From a virus, in the IMG/VR virus record IMGVR_UViG_3300021962_000008, positions 1-40,089 of that record: 40,089 nucleotides of DNA, one strand, 5' to 3'. A program made the translations under genes and the position numbers. Shown here piece by piece: positions 13,692 through 20,767 of the stretch (position 1 is the first letter of the stretch; every line of letters starts with the position of its first letter). The notes under the pieces were generated by a model. That model did not search any database and had not been told where the DNA came from. It saw nothing but the letters and a program-made list of their open reading frames with translations.

Positions 13692-15214
13692 GGCAATACC
13701 AGCAACAGCTAGTGAACGACATTCGCTTTCAATACCAACTAGGAAAGCGCAATGTTCTTGCTGTTATGCCTACCGGGTCTGGAAAGACAACTTGCTTCAC
13801 CCATATCGCCCAGCAGGCCGCCAAGAAAGGCAACCGCGTCTGCGTGCTGGTCCATAGGCAGGAGCTGCTCGATCAGGCCAGCCGTGCCATGCCGATGCCG
13901 CACGGTTGCATACGTGCAGGCCACAGCATGGACCTAAGTCATGGCGTGCAGGTGGCCAGTGTGCAAACGCTTGCCCGCAGGCTGCACCTAATACCGCCGG
14001 ACTTTTTTCAGCTGTTAATTATCGATGAGGCGCACCACACCAATGCCGGCACATGGCGCAAGGTGATCGAACACTTCCAGCAAGCCCACCTGCTAGGCGT
14101 TACGGCTACGCCATGCCGGACCGATGGCCGCGGCCTTAGCGAGTGGTATCAGGCCATGGTGCAGGGACCGTCAGCGCAATGGCTGACGGATAACGGCTAT
14201 CTGGCCAATGCCCGTGTGCTGGCACCGCCAGGGTTCGATGCCAAAGGCTTGCGTAAGCAGATGGGCGACTATGCGCCAAAGGAAGCAGAACAGCGCGTTG
14301 GCACCATCATGGGTGACATCGTTGGCCACTACCGCAAGCACCTGTCAGGCCAGACGGCTATTGCGTTCTGCTGCAGCGTTGCCCATGCCGAGGCCGTGGC
14401 TGCGCTATTTACAAGCCATGGCATTGCAGCCGCCAGCATTGATGGCACCATGGGGAGCGAGCAACGCAGCGACCTGCTGACAGCGCTTGGTACCGGCAGG
14501 CTAAAGGTGCTTACGTCATGCAGCTTGATTGGCGAGGGCGTGGATGTGCCCAGCGTCGGGGGTTGCATCCTGCTTAGGCCAACAGCTAGCGAGAGCCTGC
14601 ATCTGCAGATGATCGGCAGGTGCCTCAGGCCATCAGGCGCCAAGGTGGCAGTGGTGCTTGATCATGTTGGCAACACGCTGCGGCTTGGCCACCACTTAGA
14701 GCATCGCGACTGGAGCTTAGACGGGCTAGCTCGCAAAGACCGCGACCAGGCACCAAGCGTCAAGGTGTGCCCGGTTTGCTATGCCACCAGTCCAAGCGCC
14801 GCGCAAGTCTGCCGCGACTGCGGGCATGTATTTGCACCAGAGGAGCAACGCGAGCTGAGGCAGGTTGAGGGTGAGTTGGTGGAGATGGCGGCCAAAGGCA
14901 TAACTGTTGGATGTAAAGTTGCATTGAATTCTCCGGACAGGCACAAAGGTCCATACATAGTGCAAGATATTTGTATAAGAAATGAGCCAATGATGCGTTT
15001 TAAGGTAGTTGGATTAGACGATTGCAAAGGTTCTGGATATTTTCTTGCCGATTTAGATGAAATAAAGCCTTGGGCCACAGAAGCCAAACGCGAGCAAGGC
15101 AAGGCCAGCAGCCTTGAAGCCCTCCGCGAGCTAGCGCAGCAACGCGGCTACAAACGCGGCTGGGCGGAACGGGTGTATCAGGCTAGGTTGGCTAAAAGAC
15201 ACGGCATGGTTTGA
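13667..15214 (+). CDS. SF2 DEAH-box helicase (ResIII/RadD-like)
   Basis: This 515-residue ATP-dependent DNA helicase probably serves recombination or repair. It has Walker A MPTGSGKT (34-41), DEAH (120-123), TATP (146-149), motif V GEGVDVP (289-295) and motif VI QMIGRCLRP (314-322). A four-cysteine zinc ribbon follows (C368, C371, C382, C385). Residues 411-470 are an AT-rich insert. The tail (RELAQQRGYKRGWAERVYQA) is typical of phage members. Its first 40 codons are unlike the truncated copy upstream at nucleotide level, so this 5' end appears to have been replaced together with the HNH insertion. It overlaps the next gene as TTGA. Confidence 0.92.
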   Translation: MDQKTIQLRQYQQQLVNDIRFQYQLGKRNVLAVMPTGSGKTTCFTHIAQQAAKKGNRVCVLVHRQELLDQASRAMPMPHGCIRAGHSMDLSHGVQVASVQTLARRLHLIPPDFFQLLIIDEAHHTNAGTWRKVIEHFQQAHLLGVTATPCRTDGRGLSEWYQAMVQGPSAQWLTDNGYLANARVLAPPGFDAKGLRKQMGDYAPKEAEQRVGTIMGDIVGHYRKHLSGQTAIAFCCSVAHAEAVAALFTSHGIAAASIDGTMGSEQRSDLLTALGTGRLKVLTSCSLIGEGVDVPSVGGCILLRPTASESLHLQMIGRCLRPSGAKVAVVLDHVGNTLRLGHHLEHRDWSLDGLARKDRDQAPSVKVCPVCYATSPSAAQVCRDCGHVFAPEEQRELRQVEGELVEMAAKGITVGCKVALNSPDRHKGPYIVQDICIRNEPMMRFKVVGLDDCKGSGYFLADLDEIKPWATEAKREQGKASSLEALRELAQQRGYKRGWAERVYQARLAKRHGMV

Positions 15215-15567
15215 GCGAGCAACGCATCCAGCAAGAGATCCGCATTGCCTGCAGCCGTGGTGATACGCGCTTATTCCGCAACAACACCGGCACGCTGCGC
15301 GACCAGCACGGCAGACCCGTCACCTTTGGCCTGTGCAAGGGCAGCGCTGACCTGATTGGCTGGAAGCGCGTCACCGTGACCCCCGATATGGTTGGCAGCA
15401 CGGTGGCTGTGTTCCTGTCCATTGAGGTCAAGACCCCAACAGGCAGGCTTAGGCCCGAGCAGCAGCAATGGCTTGATGCCGTGCAGGCAGCAGGTGGTAT
15501 TGCAGGCGTGGCACGGTCGGTCGAGGATGCTGAAGCACTGTTGCAGAGTGTGACCGCACAGGGTTGA
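15211..15567 (+). CDS. VRR-NUC domain nuclease
   Basis: The 118-residue frame has no ATG before the conserved part, so the likely start is the TTG at 15211, which overlaps the helicase TGA. It fits the small stand-alone phage VRR-NUC (PD-(D/E)xK) family: EIRIACSRGDTRLFRNNTG, GLCKGSADLIGW carrying the catalytic Asp, SIEVKTPTGRLRPEQ carrying E-x-K, and WLDAVQAAGGIAGVARSVED. These nucleases cut branched or flap DNA and usually sit beside an SF2 helicase, as here. It is full length. Confidence 0.88.
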   Translation: MSEQRIQQEIRIACSRGDTRLFRNNTGTLRDQHGRPVTFGLCKGSADLIGWKRVTVTPDMVGSTVAVFLSIEVKTPTGRLRPEQQQWLDAVQAAGGIAGVARSVEDAEALLQSVTAQG

Positions 15568-15591
15568 CCACGGCTGACCACGGTGTAAGAT
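15564..15591 (+). promoter_or_regulatory. Sigma-70-type promoter for recombination genes
   Basis: TTGACC (15564-15569) and TAAGAT (15586-15591) are 16 bp apart, and the start would be near 15598. The element contains GGTTGACCACGGC, shared with the leftward promoter at 4498, and TGACCACGG is repeated within its spacer. A GGAGG/CCTCC hairpin (15600-15618) follows in the leader. Confidence 0.65.
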
Positions 15592-15646
15592 ATGGGGACA
15601 GGAGGCAAACGGTCCTCCACTCGTCAGCCCAGAGGCTGCGATTCAG

Positions 15647-15877
15647 ATGCTGGACATGGCAGGCAACGAGCTAATGGTTGGCCAAAAGGTCTGGGCTGAA
15701 AACGCCTCGCACCTGTTCGCTGAAGGCTCTTTCCGAGCTGAGGTGATTGAAGGTCACCGCGCTCCGCAGCCCGGCATGATCTGGCTTCGCCAACTCCCTA
15801 CCGTCGCTCAGCCTTATGTAGGCGAAGAGGGCGGCTGGGTCACCGAATGGTACGCCAAGGACTGCCTCGGGCGCTGA
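15647..15877 (+). CDS. Hypothetical protein
   Basis: The protein has 76 residues, starting MLDMAGNELMVGQKVWAENA. The pattern of small beta segments (VGQKVWAEN, FRAEVIEGH, GMIWLRQLP, GGWVTEWYAKDCLG) suggests a small SH3/Tudor-like barrel. It is the first gene after the promoter at 15564, with a 5' leader of about 50 nt. The family is not recognised. Confidence 0.6.
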   Translation: MLDMAGNELMVGQKVWAENASHLFAEGSFRAEVIEGHRAPQPGMIWLRQLPTVAQPYVGEEGGWVTEWYAKDCLGR

Positions 15878-15914
15878 CCTTACGCGGCCAGCCGGAGCCG
15901 CACCCAATCCGGCA

Positions 15915-15942
15915 TAAAAAAGGCGGCCTCACCAAGCCGCCT
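15915..15942 (-). terminator. Hairpin with U-tract on the leftward strand
   Basis: A 7-bp GC stem (AGGCGGC 15921-15927 with GCCGCCT 15936-15942) has an 8-nt loop and a run of A on its left, so the U-tract would be on leftward RNA. All nearby genes run rightward. It could stop antisense transcription or act as a weak attenuator after the gene ending at 15877. Confidence 0.5.
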
Positions 15943-15963
15943 CAAAACTCACCACTCCAATCT

Positions 15964-16164
15964 ATGACCGACTCAGATCGCTATTGGACTTTTGTAACCG
16001 CACAACAATACGCCGGCAGTTTCTTTAAAGCGCTGGCCGAAGCAGGCCTCAAGGCTGACCCGATCAACCGCGAGCGGCTGCTACTGGCATTCCCTGAGGT
16101 GTACGCCACCTACGGTCCAGCCAGCCGTCTGCATCGCCGTCTACGCGAGGGCATTGAGGCATGA
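15964..16164 (+). CDS. Hypothetical protein upstream of the exonuclease
   Basis: The ATG at 15964 gives 66 residues beginning MTDSDRYWTFVTAQQYAGSF; the longer frame from 15847 runs through the upstream gene and the hairpin and is not credible. The protein is helical and ends [14 protein letters not shown]. Its stop overlaps the exonuclease ATG, so it is probably co-translated. Small genes of this type often precede RecE-like genes in phages, but the function is unknown. Confidence 0.65.
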   Translation: MTDSDRYWTFVTAQQYAGSFFKALAEAGLKADPINRERLLLAFPEVYATYGPASRLHRRLREGIEA

Positions 16165-16952
16165 CCATCACCAATGCCGACTACCACGCCGACCCAGCCG
16201 TTAGCGCCAGCCATCTCAAGGAAGCTATGCGCAGCCCATACCACTATTGGGCGCGCTACCTCGACCCTAACCGCAAGCCAGTAGAGCCGACTGCTGCAAT
16301 GCGCCTCGGCTCGTTGGTCCATACGGCCGTGCTGGAACCAGACGAGCTGCTGCAACGCTATGGCGTCTGCGGACCACGCAACACCAAAGCAGGCAAGGAG
16401 CAAGCCGAGCGCATGGCCGCTGAGGGACTTGAATCCGTCAGCGAGTCAGACATGGCGCTTGCGCTAGGCATGGCCGCCAGTGTCCGCAACCATCCTGCCG
16501 CTGCTGCATTGCTTGCCAAAGGCAAGGCTGAGCAATCCTTTTGGTGGGATGACCTGCCGACTGGGTTGCGCTGCAAATGCCGCCCGGACTGGTATCAAGG
16601 CAGCACCATCGTTGACCTGAAAACCTGCCAAGACGCAAGCCCTGCAGCGTTTGCCCGTAGCGTGGCCAGCTTCGGTTACCACGTGCAGGCAGCGCACTAT
16701 CTTGCCGGCCTGCATGGCGCTGAGCGGTTTGTGTTTATCGCAGTTGAAAAGACGGCACCCTACGCCGTTGCTGTCTATGAACTTGATGCGGCTGCCATGG
16801 CAGCAGGGCGGACCATGCGCGACAATGCACTGGACGTGATCGCCACCTGCAGGGCTGCCGACTCGTGGCCCGGCTATGGCGACACCAGCGTGCAAATGCT
16901 CAGCCTGCCGAACTGGGCGCTCACATCCACCATCTCACCCATTGAGTTCTGA
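16161..16952 (+). CDS. RecE-like (exonuclease VIII-type) PD-(D/E)xK exonuclease
   Basis: This 263-residue 5'-3' exonuclease would make 3' single strands for the annealing protein encoded next. It fits the PDDEXK-like family of phage exonucleases (DUF3799/RecE C-terminal type): [20 protein letters not shown] near the start, [10 protein letters not shown] (49-58), and the catalytic set D143 (CRPDWY) with D152 and K154 (IVDLKT). The supporting QAAHYLAG is at 176-183. The length matches the catalytic domain of RecE. It shares base 16952 with the next start. Confidence 0.9.
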   Translation: MTITNADYHADPAVSASHLKEAMRSPYHYWARYLDPNRKPVEPTAAMRLGSLVHTAVLEPDELLQRYGVCGPRNTKAGKEQAERMAAEGLESVSESDMALALGMAASVRNHPAAAALLAKGKAEQSFWWDDLPTGLRCKCRPDWYQGSTIVDLKTCQDASPAAFARSVASFGYHVQAAHYLAGLHGAERFVFIAVEKTAPYAVAVYELDAAAMAAGRTMRDNALDVIATCRAADSWPGYGDTSVQMLSLPNWALTSTISPIEF

Positions 16953-17710
16953 TGTCTACCGCAATCACCACTTGGACGCCTGATCAGCAGCAACTGATCA
17001 GCAGCACCATTGCACCAGGTTGCAGCAATGACGAGCTAAGACTGTTCGCCTATGCCTGCCAGCGCACTGGACTGGATCCATTTTCAAAGCAGATTTACGC
17101 GATTAAGCGTGGCGGCAAGATGACCATTCAAGCCGGGATTGATGGCTTGCGTGCCATTGCAGAGCGCACCGGCCAGCTTGACGGCAGCGAGACCTATTGG
17201 TGCGATGATGAGGGCCAATGGAAGGACGTATGGCTCTCTAGCAAGCCACCTGCCGCGGCCAAGACAATCGTGCATCGCAAAGGCAGTCAGCATCCATTTG
17301 TAGGCGTTGCGCGCTTTGCTGACTACAACGCTGGTCAAGGGCTGTGGTCCAAGATGCCAGCGGCCATGATCGCCAAATGCTCAGAAGCACTGGCATTGCG
17401 CAAGGCGTTTCCAGCCGACATGTCCGGTGTCTACAGCACCGACGAAATGGATCAGGCCGAGCCTGTCACGATCACGCCAATCGAACCCGCTAATCTGCCC
17501 GCTACCACCAAGGTTGACAGCAGCAAAACCTTTACCGCTGGCAAGGCAGCAATCGCCAAAGCCAAAACGCTCAAAGACCTCGAAGATTTGCAGCCGCGCA
17601 TGACAGCACGGCTTGAAGCGGGTGAGATCACGCAAGAACAGCACGATCAGTTGCTGCAACTCATGCTCGAAAAGGAGACCGAAATTGACGGAACCGTATC
17701 TGACAACTGA
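16952..17710 (+). CDS. bet: Single-strand annealing protein (Bet/RecT family)
   Basis: This 252-residue annealing recombinase pairs ssDNA made by the exonuclease. Residues 28-75 ([40 protein letters not shown]) and [20 protein letters not shown] are the Bet-family signature. The C-terminal 70 residues are a charged, Lys/Glu-rich tail. It is paired with the RecE-like gene, as usual. A 13-bp direct repeat (16980-16992 and 16994-17006) near the start encodes DQQQLISS. Its 3' end overlaps the following small gene. Confidence 0.92.
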   Translation: MSTAITTWTPDQQQLISSTIAPGCSNDELRLFAYACQRTGLDPFSKQIYAIKRGGKMTIQAGIDGLRAIAERTGQLDGSETYWCDDEGQWKDVWLSSKPPAAAKTIVHRKGSQHPFVGVARFADYNAGQGLWSKMPAAMIAKCSEALALRKAFPADMSGVYSTDEMDQAEPVTITPIEPANLPATTKVDSSKTFTAGKAAIAKAKTLKDLEDLQPRMTARLEAGEITQEQHDQLLQLMLEKETEIDGTVSDN

Positions 17711-17897
17711 GCAATTGGCTGAACGTTGGGGGCTGCGGCCAAGCTCAATAAAATCTCAACGTTTACGCAAGCAAGGGCCTAGCTATTACACCGTAAACAA
17801 GCTAGGCTTAGCGCTCGGTCAATCCCGCGTCAGGTATCCACTGTCAGCGGTATTGGCCTTTGAACAAACACATTCCATCACACCAATCAAACCATGA
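17685..17897 (+). CDS. Excisionase/AlpA-like helix-turn-helix protein
   Basis: The likely start is the TTG at 17685, eight bases after an AAAGGAG ribosome-binding site inside the annealing-protein gene, giving 70 residues. [20 protein letters not shown] followed by KQGPSYYTV and [14 protein letters not shown] is the winged-helix pattern of HTH_17 (excisionase/AlpA-type) proteins. With no integrase in the genome it is more likely a transcription regulator than an excisionase. It overlaps the upstream gene by 26 nt and the SSB gene by 4 nt. Confidence 0.72.
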   Translation: MTEPYLTTEQLAERWGLRPSSIKSQRLRKQGPSYYTVNKLGLALGQSRVRYPLSAVLAFEQTHSITPIKP

Positions 17898-18241
17898 GTT
17901 TGTATGCGTCTGGCGTAATTCGCATCATCAGCGAACCGCAAATTAAATTCTTTGATTCTGGCACTTCTGTTTGCAACTTTGGTGCTGGTATCAGCGAAGG
18001 CAAGGACAAGGAAGGCAATTACATCAACAATGCCATTGATGTAGAAGTCTGGGGTAAGGGCGGCGAGATGATTGCTGACAACTGTAAGAAAGGCGACAGC
18101 ATCATGGTCACCGGCGGCATTCGTCGCCAAGAGTGGCAGGACAAAGAAAGCGGCAGCAAACGCTACAAGCACGTCTTAAGTGTGACGCGGTTTGAATATC
18201 TGCCGCGTGCCAAAGCCGAACCCGAATTGCCTGCATTCTGA
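17894..18241 (+). CDS. ssb: Single-stranded DNA-binding protein
   Basis: This 115-residue OB-fold protein coats ssDNA in replication and recombination. The fold is visible as [51 protein letters not shown] and GDSIMVTGGIRRQEW. It is shorter than bacterial SSBs, with no long Gly/Pro linker; the tail ends EPELPAF, a weak version of the usual acidic tip. It lies next to the RecE/Bet pair, as in many phages. The start overlaps the preceding stop and the stop abuts the next start. Confidence 0.92.
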   Translation: MSLYASGVIRIISEPQIKFFDSGTSVCNFGAGISEGKDKEGNYINNAIDVEVWGKGGEMIADNCKKGDSIMVTGGIRRQEWQDKESGSKRYKHVLSVTRFEYLPRAKAEPELPAF

Positions 18242-18393
18242 TGAACCAGACCACCCTTGAAGCTGCATTTAAGGAGTGGTGGGAGGCGTCCTATGGGCGC
18301 CCCCCTGGCACTCATGCGGTAATGACACACGTCAGCTTTGCTGAGCACATCTTGAAACTGATGGAGTTGATCAGTGACAAACCCGATTCTTGA
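18241..18393 (+). CDS. Small hypothetical protein
   Basis: This is a 50-codon frame starting at the ATG right at the SSB stop: MNQTTLEAAFKEWWEASYGR, PPGTHAVMTHVSFAEHILKL. It is acidic and helical. The tight spacing to SSB and the 20-nt overlap with the next gene support translation. It resembles small helper ORFs of phage recombination clusters but I cannot name a family. Confidence 0.55.
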   Translation: MNQTTLEAAFKEWWEASYGRPPGTHAVMTHVSFAEHILKLMELISDKPDS

Positions 18394-18538
18394 CCAGCAG
18401 CGGCAGGATTATCTTGAGTGGCTATATCAGCAATCTGGCCGCACCTGCTGCACCTATACCGGCCTGTATCAGCAACGCATTGCTGAGTTGATTGAGTGTG
18501 ACATGCGGGAGGCGCTGGCCAGTGGCCAATGCCAATGA
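18374..18538 (+). CDS. Small hypothetical protein
   Basis: A GTG start at 18374 gives 54 residues (MTNPILDQQRQDYLEWLYQQ, TCCTYTGLYQQRIAELIECD). It is acidic and helical, with a Cys-Cys pair. It overlaps both neighbours by 17-20 nt. The family is unknown and the evidence is context and composition only. Confidence 0.5.
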   Translation: MTNPILDQQRQDYLEWLYQQSGRTCCTYTGLYQQRIAELIECDMREALASGQCQ

Positions 18539-18806
18539 CCGCAGCCCTAGAAATAAAGGCCGCAATTTTACCGTCAACATCAGGATGAGCCGCGAAGAGA
18601 TCGAGGCAGCGCGTAAATTGGGTGACGGCAATATATCCATGGGCTTCCGGCACGCGATCCGTTATGCCTGCTGGAAAGACATGCGGCCGATCACCCTGAG
18701 CGCCATGCTGCGTTCTGCTGCTTATATGGCCCAAGAACTCGAAGAGCGATGCCAGCAGTCCACACCAAATGCCCCATGTGCGCAGGTTGTAAAACGTTTG
18801 TTGTAA
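18522..18806 (+). CDS. Ribbon-helix-helix-like regulator
   Basis: A GTG at 18522 gives 94 residues. RNFTVNIRMSREEIEAARKL then GNISMGFRHAIRYAC fits strand-helix-turn-helix of the RHH/Arc type, with a basic N-terminus. The C-terminal half (ITLSAMLRSAAYMAQELEER) is helical. It is the third RHH-type protein in the genome, here in a cluster of regulators ahead of the sigma factor gene. It overlaps the zinc-ribbon gene by 58 nt. Confidence 0.58.
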   Translation: MANANDRSPRNKGRNFTVNIRMSREEIEAARKLGDGNISMGFRHAIRYACWKDMRPITLSAMLRSAAYMAQELEERCQQSTPNAPCAQVVKRLL

Positions 18807-19045
18807 TGACCAACAAACTAGACGATGGCACTATTATTAGACGCCGACGTTGCGAAAGCTGTCAATGCCGCTGGTACACGCAGCAATCACCAGAGACGAT
18901 TGTCAGCAAATACAGTTTGCAATGGTCTTCGGCTAAAAACGTAAGCGGCAAACGCGTTATCTCAATCAAAACCGATGATTCTCTCAGACCACGAAATTCA
19001 AGATTTAATCCGCGATTGCTCAATGGTGCAGGATTACGATCCTGA
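18749..19045 (+). CDS. Small zinc-ribbon protein
   Basis: The frame has 98 residues, with a C-x-x-C pair (KCPMCAGC, C8/C11) and a second pair 25 residues later (RRRRCESCQCRWYTQQ). This recalls NrdR-type or Ogr/Delta-type zinc ribbons in small transcription regulators. After about residue 75 the frame runs into the dCTP deaminase gene in another phase; the last 24 residues are probably not selected. A transcriptional role is inferred from the fold and the neighbours. Confidence 0.6.
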   Translation: MPAVHTKCPMCAGCKTFVVMTNKLDDGTIIRRRRCESCQCRWYTQQSPETIVSKYSLQWSSAKNVSGKRVISIKTDDSLRPRNSRFNPRLLNGAGLRS

Positions 19046-19529
19046 ATTGATCAATCCAGCCAGCCTTGACTTGCGGCTTGGCAATTCGATCATGCTTGAA
19101 TCGGTCCAAGGGCATCAGATGATCCCTTTAGACATCAACCGATACTCAGTCGAGCATCCATACGAATTGGTGCCGGGGCAGTTCATCCTTGCGCAGACTA
19201 TGGAAATGTTCAATATGCCTGAGGACATTGCAGGTTTGTTTTTTCTCAAGTCAAGTCGCGCACGAGAGGGCTATGAAAACCTGCACGCCGGTTATGCCGA
19301 TCCCGGCTGGCACGGCAGCAGTCTGACACTGGAGCTAAAAAACGCTCGCCAGTTGCAGCCGTTGCCTATCTATCCCGGTCTCAAAATCGGTCAGATGGTG
19401 TTCTGGCGCATGAGCCAACGACCGGCAATCAGTTATGCCATCACCGGCAGCTACAACGGCGACAAGCTAGTCACGGCCTCCAAGCAATTCCTTAGCCGCG
19501 GCCAAATGCCAATCTTGGATGCTGCATGA
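18975..19529 (+). CDS. dcd: dCTP deaminase / dUTPase-family enzyme
   Basis: This 184-residue trimeric nucleotide enzyme would feed dUMP/dTTP synthesis or remove dUTP. Family motifs are MILSDHEIQDLIRD at the start, PASLDLRLGNSIM, a Ser-Ser-Arg-Ala-Arg block (KSSRAREG), HAGYADPGWHGSSLTLELKN containing the D-P-G-W-x-G core and E-L-x-N, and GLKIGQMVFWRM. The length matches bacterial dCTP deaminases (about 190). It lies upstream of the sigma factor. Deaminase cannot be separated from bifunctional deaminase/dUTPase by eye. Confidence 0.88.
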   Translation: MILSDHEIQDLIRDCSMVQDYDPELINPASLDLRLGNSIMLESVQGHQMIPLDINRYSVEHPYELVPGQFILAQTMEMFNMPEDIAGLFFLKSSRAREGYENLHAGYADPGWHGSSLTLELKNARQLQPLPIYPGLKIGQMVFWRMSQRPAISYAITGSYNGDKLVTASKQFLSRGQMPILDAA

Positions 19530-19709
19530 TCTCATGGCTTCTGCTGCTAACCATTTAATCTGCGACCGCTGGCTGGCTTCTTGCTCGGCCAGCAGCAAGC
19601 CATATTCCAGTAATGCGTTCCAATCTTTTGCAGCGTGTAACTGCCGCAGCATGTTAGCGTTGGCTGCGCCATGGAACTGTGCTTCCATTGTGTGAACCAG
19701 TGGATTCAT
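19467..19709 (-). CDS. Possible antisense small helical protein
   Basis: This leftward frame of 80 residues (start 19709) fills the 180-bp gap between the dcd and sigma genes, where no rightward frame exists. It overlaps the dcd 3' end by 63 nt. The sequence (EAQFHGAANANMLRQLHAAK, WNALLEYGLLLAEQEASQRS, IKWLAAEAMR) is a plausible amphipathic helical protein. It would be the only leftward gene in the rightward block. If not a gene, the stretch may be a leader of the sigma gene. Confidence 0.45.
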   Translation of the reverse strand: MNPLVHTMEAQFHGAANANMLRQLHAAKDWNALLEYGLLLAEQEASQRSQIKWLAAEAMRSCSIQDWHLAAAKELLGGRD

Positions 19710-19710
19710 C

Positions 19711-20724
19711 ATGGCTGACAGCATCAAAGACTATCTCAACAGTATTGCTAAATATCCACTGTTGACAGCGCAGCAAGAAATACAACTAGGCAGGCGTGTA
19801 GCCAGATGGCAACAATTAAAGGATTTAGATAGAAAGTTAACCAATGCAGAGCGGCGCGAATATCGCAGTGGCGAACGCGCACGGCAGCGGTTTATCCAGT
19901 CCAACCTGCAACTTGTAGTGCATGTTGCCCGCAAGTATGACAAGCGCAACAATAAGACCCTTGAATTTATGGACCTCATCCAAGAAGGCAATATCGGCCT
20001 TGCGCGTGCTGTGGAGCTATTTGACCCATCACGCGGCTACAAGTTTTCGACCTACGCCTATTGGTGGATTCGCCAAGGCATCACTAGGGCATTGATCCAG
20101 AGCGATGCCATGATCAAACTGCCATCAAGTTTGCATGAGACGTTATACAAGCTAAACCGTACTGTTCAGCAGCTAAGCCATGATCTAGGTAGAGCGCCGT
20201 CGATCATGGAAACCGCAACAGCAATGGAGATGGCACCAGAGCAGTTGTCGTATTTGCTGAAGCAATCGTATCGCGTCACAAGTTTGGATCAAAAGATTTC
20301 CGATGCTGAAAGCAGTTGCATTTCTGACACCATTGCAGATCCTAATTCGTTTGATGATTCAGTAGAAATAAAACAAGAAATACGCGACATGATGGATTGC
20401 TTTGAAAAATATTTAGACGAAACCACCAAACAAGTATTAAAGGCCAGAATGCTTGCTAGGCCTACGAGCTGGGCAGAACTAGAAAAACTCCTAGGCATCC
20501 CAAGAACCAGATTGCAAAACTACGAAAAGCGTGGCATCAGCCGCCTGCGTATGCTGATGAGCAATCCCCTAGACAATACCCCGCTTGGCCATGCCGGAAC
20601 CAACGATGTACAAAATGGAGGATTCTTATCGCGTGTGCCTGAATGGTATGTGCATCGAACACAAACAGGCATGGCAGGCGTTAATTTTTTATCATCAGAT
20701 GCTCAATCAAGCAACCAATCCTGA
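19711..20724 (+). CDS. Sigma-70 family RNA polymerase sigma factor
   Basis: This 337-residue sigma factor keeps the main regions: 1.2 (DSIKDYLNSIAKYPLLTAQQ, residues 3-22), 2 (QSNLQLVVHVARKY, EFMDLIQEGNIGLARAVELF, YKFSTYAYWWIRQGITRA, 63-127), 3 (LHETLYKLNRTVQQLSHDLG onward) and 4 (SWAELEKLLGIPRTRLQNYE, 253-272). The core-binding region 2 is close to primary and group 2 sigmas of cyanobacteria, so it should engage host polymerase and redirect it to phage promoters. The last 50 residues overlap another gene and look unselected. The gene is AT-richer than the structural genes, suggesting separate acquisition. Its promoter is not identified. Confidence 0.92.
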   Translation: MADSIKDYLNSIAKYPLLTAQQEIQLGRRVARWQQLKDLDRKLTNAERREYRSGERARQRFIQSNLQLVVHVARKYDKRNNKTLEFMDLIQEGNIGLARAVELFDPSRGYKFSTYAYWWIRQGITRALIQSDAMIKLPSSLHETLYKLNRTVQQLSHDLGRAPSIMETATAMEMAPEQLSYLLKQSYRVTSLDQKISDAESSCISDTIADPNSFDDSVEIKQEIRDMMDCFEKYLDETTKQVLKARMLARPTSWAELEKLLGIPRTRLQNYEKRGISRLRMLMSNPLDNTPLGHAGTNDVQNGGFLSRVPEWYVHRTQTGMAGVNFLSSDAQSSNQS

Positions 20725-20767
20725 ATCTTTAGAACGCGCTCTACAGACCAAGAATTTTGACGGCTGA
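20591..20767 (+). CDS. Small hypothetical protein overlapping the sigma gene
   Basis: The ATG at 20591 gives 58 residues: MPEPTMYKMEDSYRVCLNGM, then KQAWQALIFYHQMLNQATNP. It has realistic composition for a small helical protein, whereas the sigma frame in the same stretch does not. It is the last rightward gene and converges on an HNH gene, with a 65-nt tail-to-tail overlap. The function is unknown. Confidence 0.55.
   Translation: MPEPTMYKMEDSYRVCLNGMCIEHKQAWQALIFYHQMLNQATNPESLERALQTKNFDG

Noticed and set aside
13027-13800. Group I or II intron containing the HNH gene
   Set aside because: The HNH frame touches the helicase fragments on both sides with no room for an intron RNA, and the second helicase part has a full N-terminus, so splicing is not needed.
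16980-17006. Tandem 13-bp repeat as a regulatory site
   Set aside because: It lies in frame within the annealing-protein gene and is explained by repeated DQQQLIS-type codons.
17685-17897. Excisionase implying a temperate phage
   Set aside because: No integrase, attachment site or repressor is visible, and this HTH fold is common among lytic-phage regulators.
19467-19709. NblA-like phycobilisome degradation protein
   Set aside because: Size and helix content are suggestive, but the conserved NblA residues are not present in the expected order.
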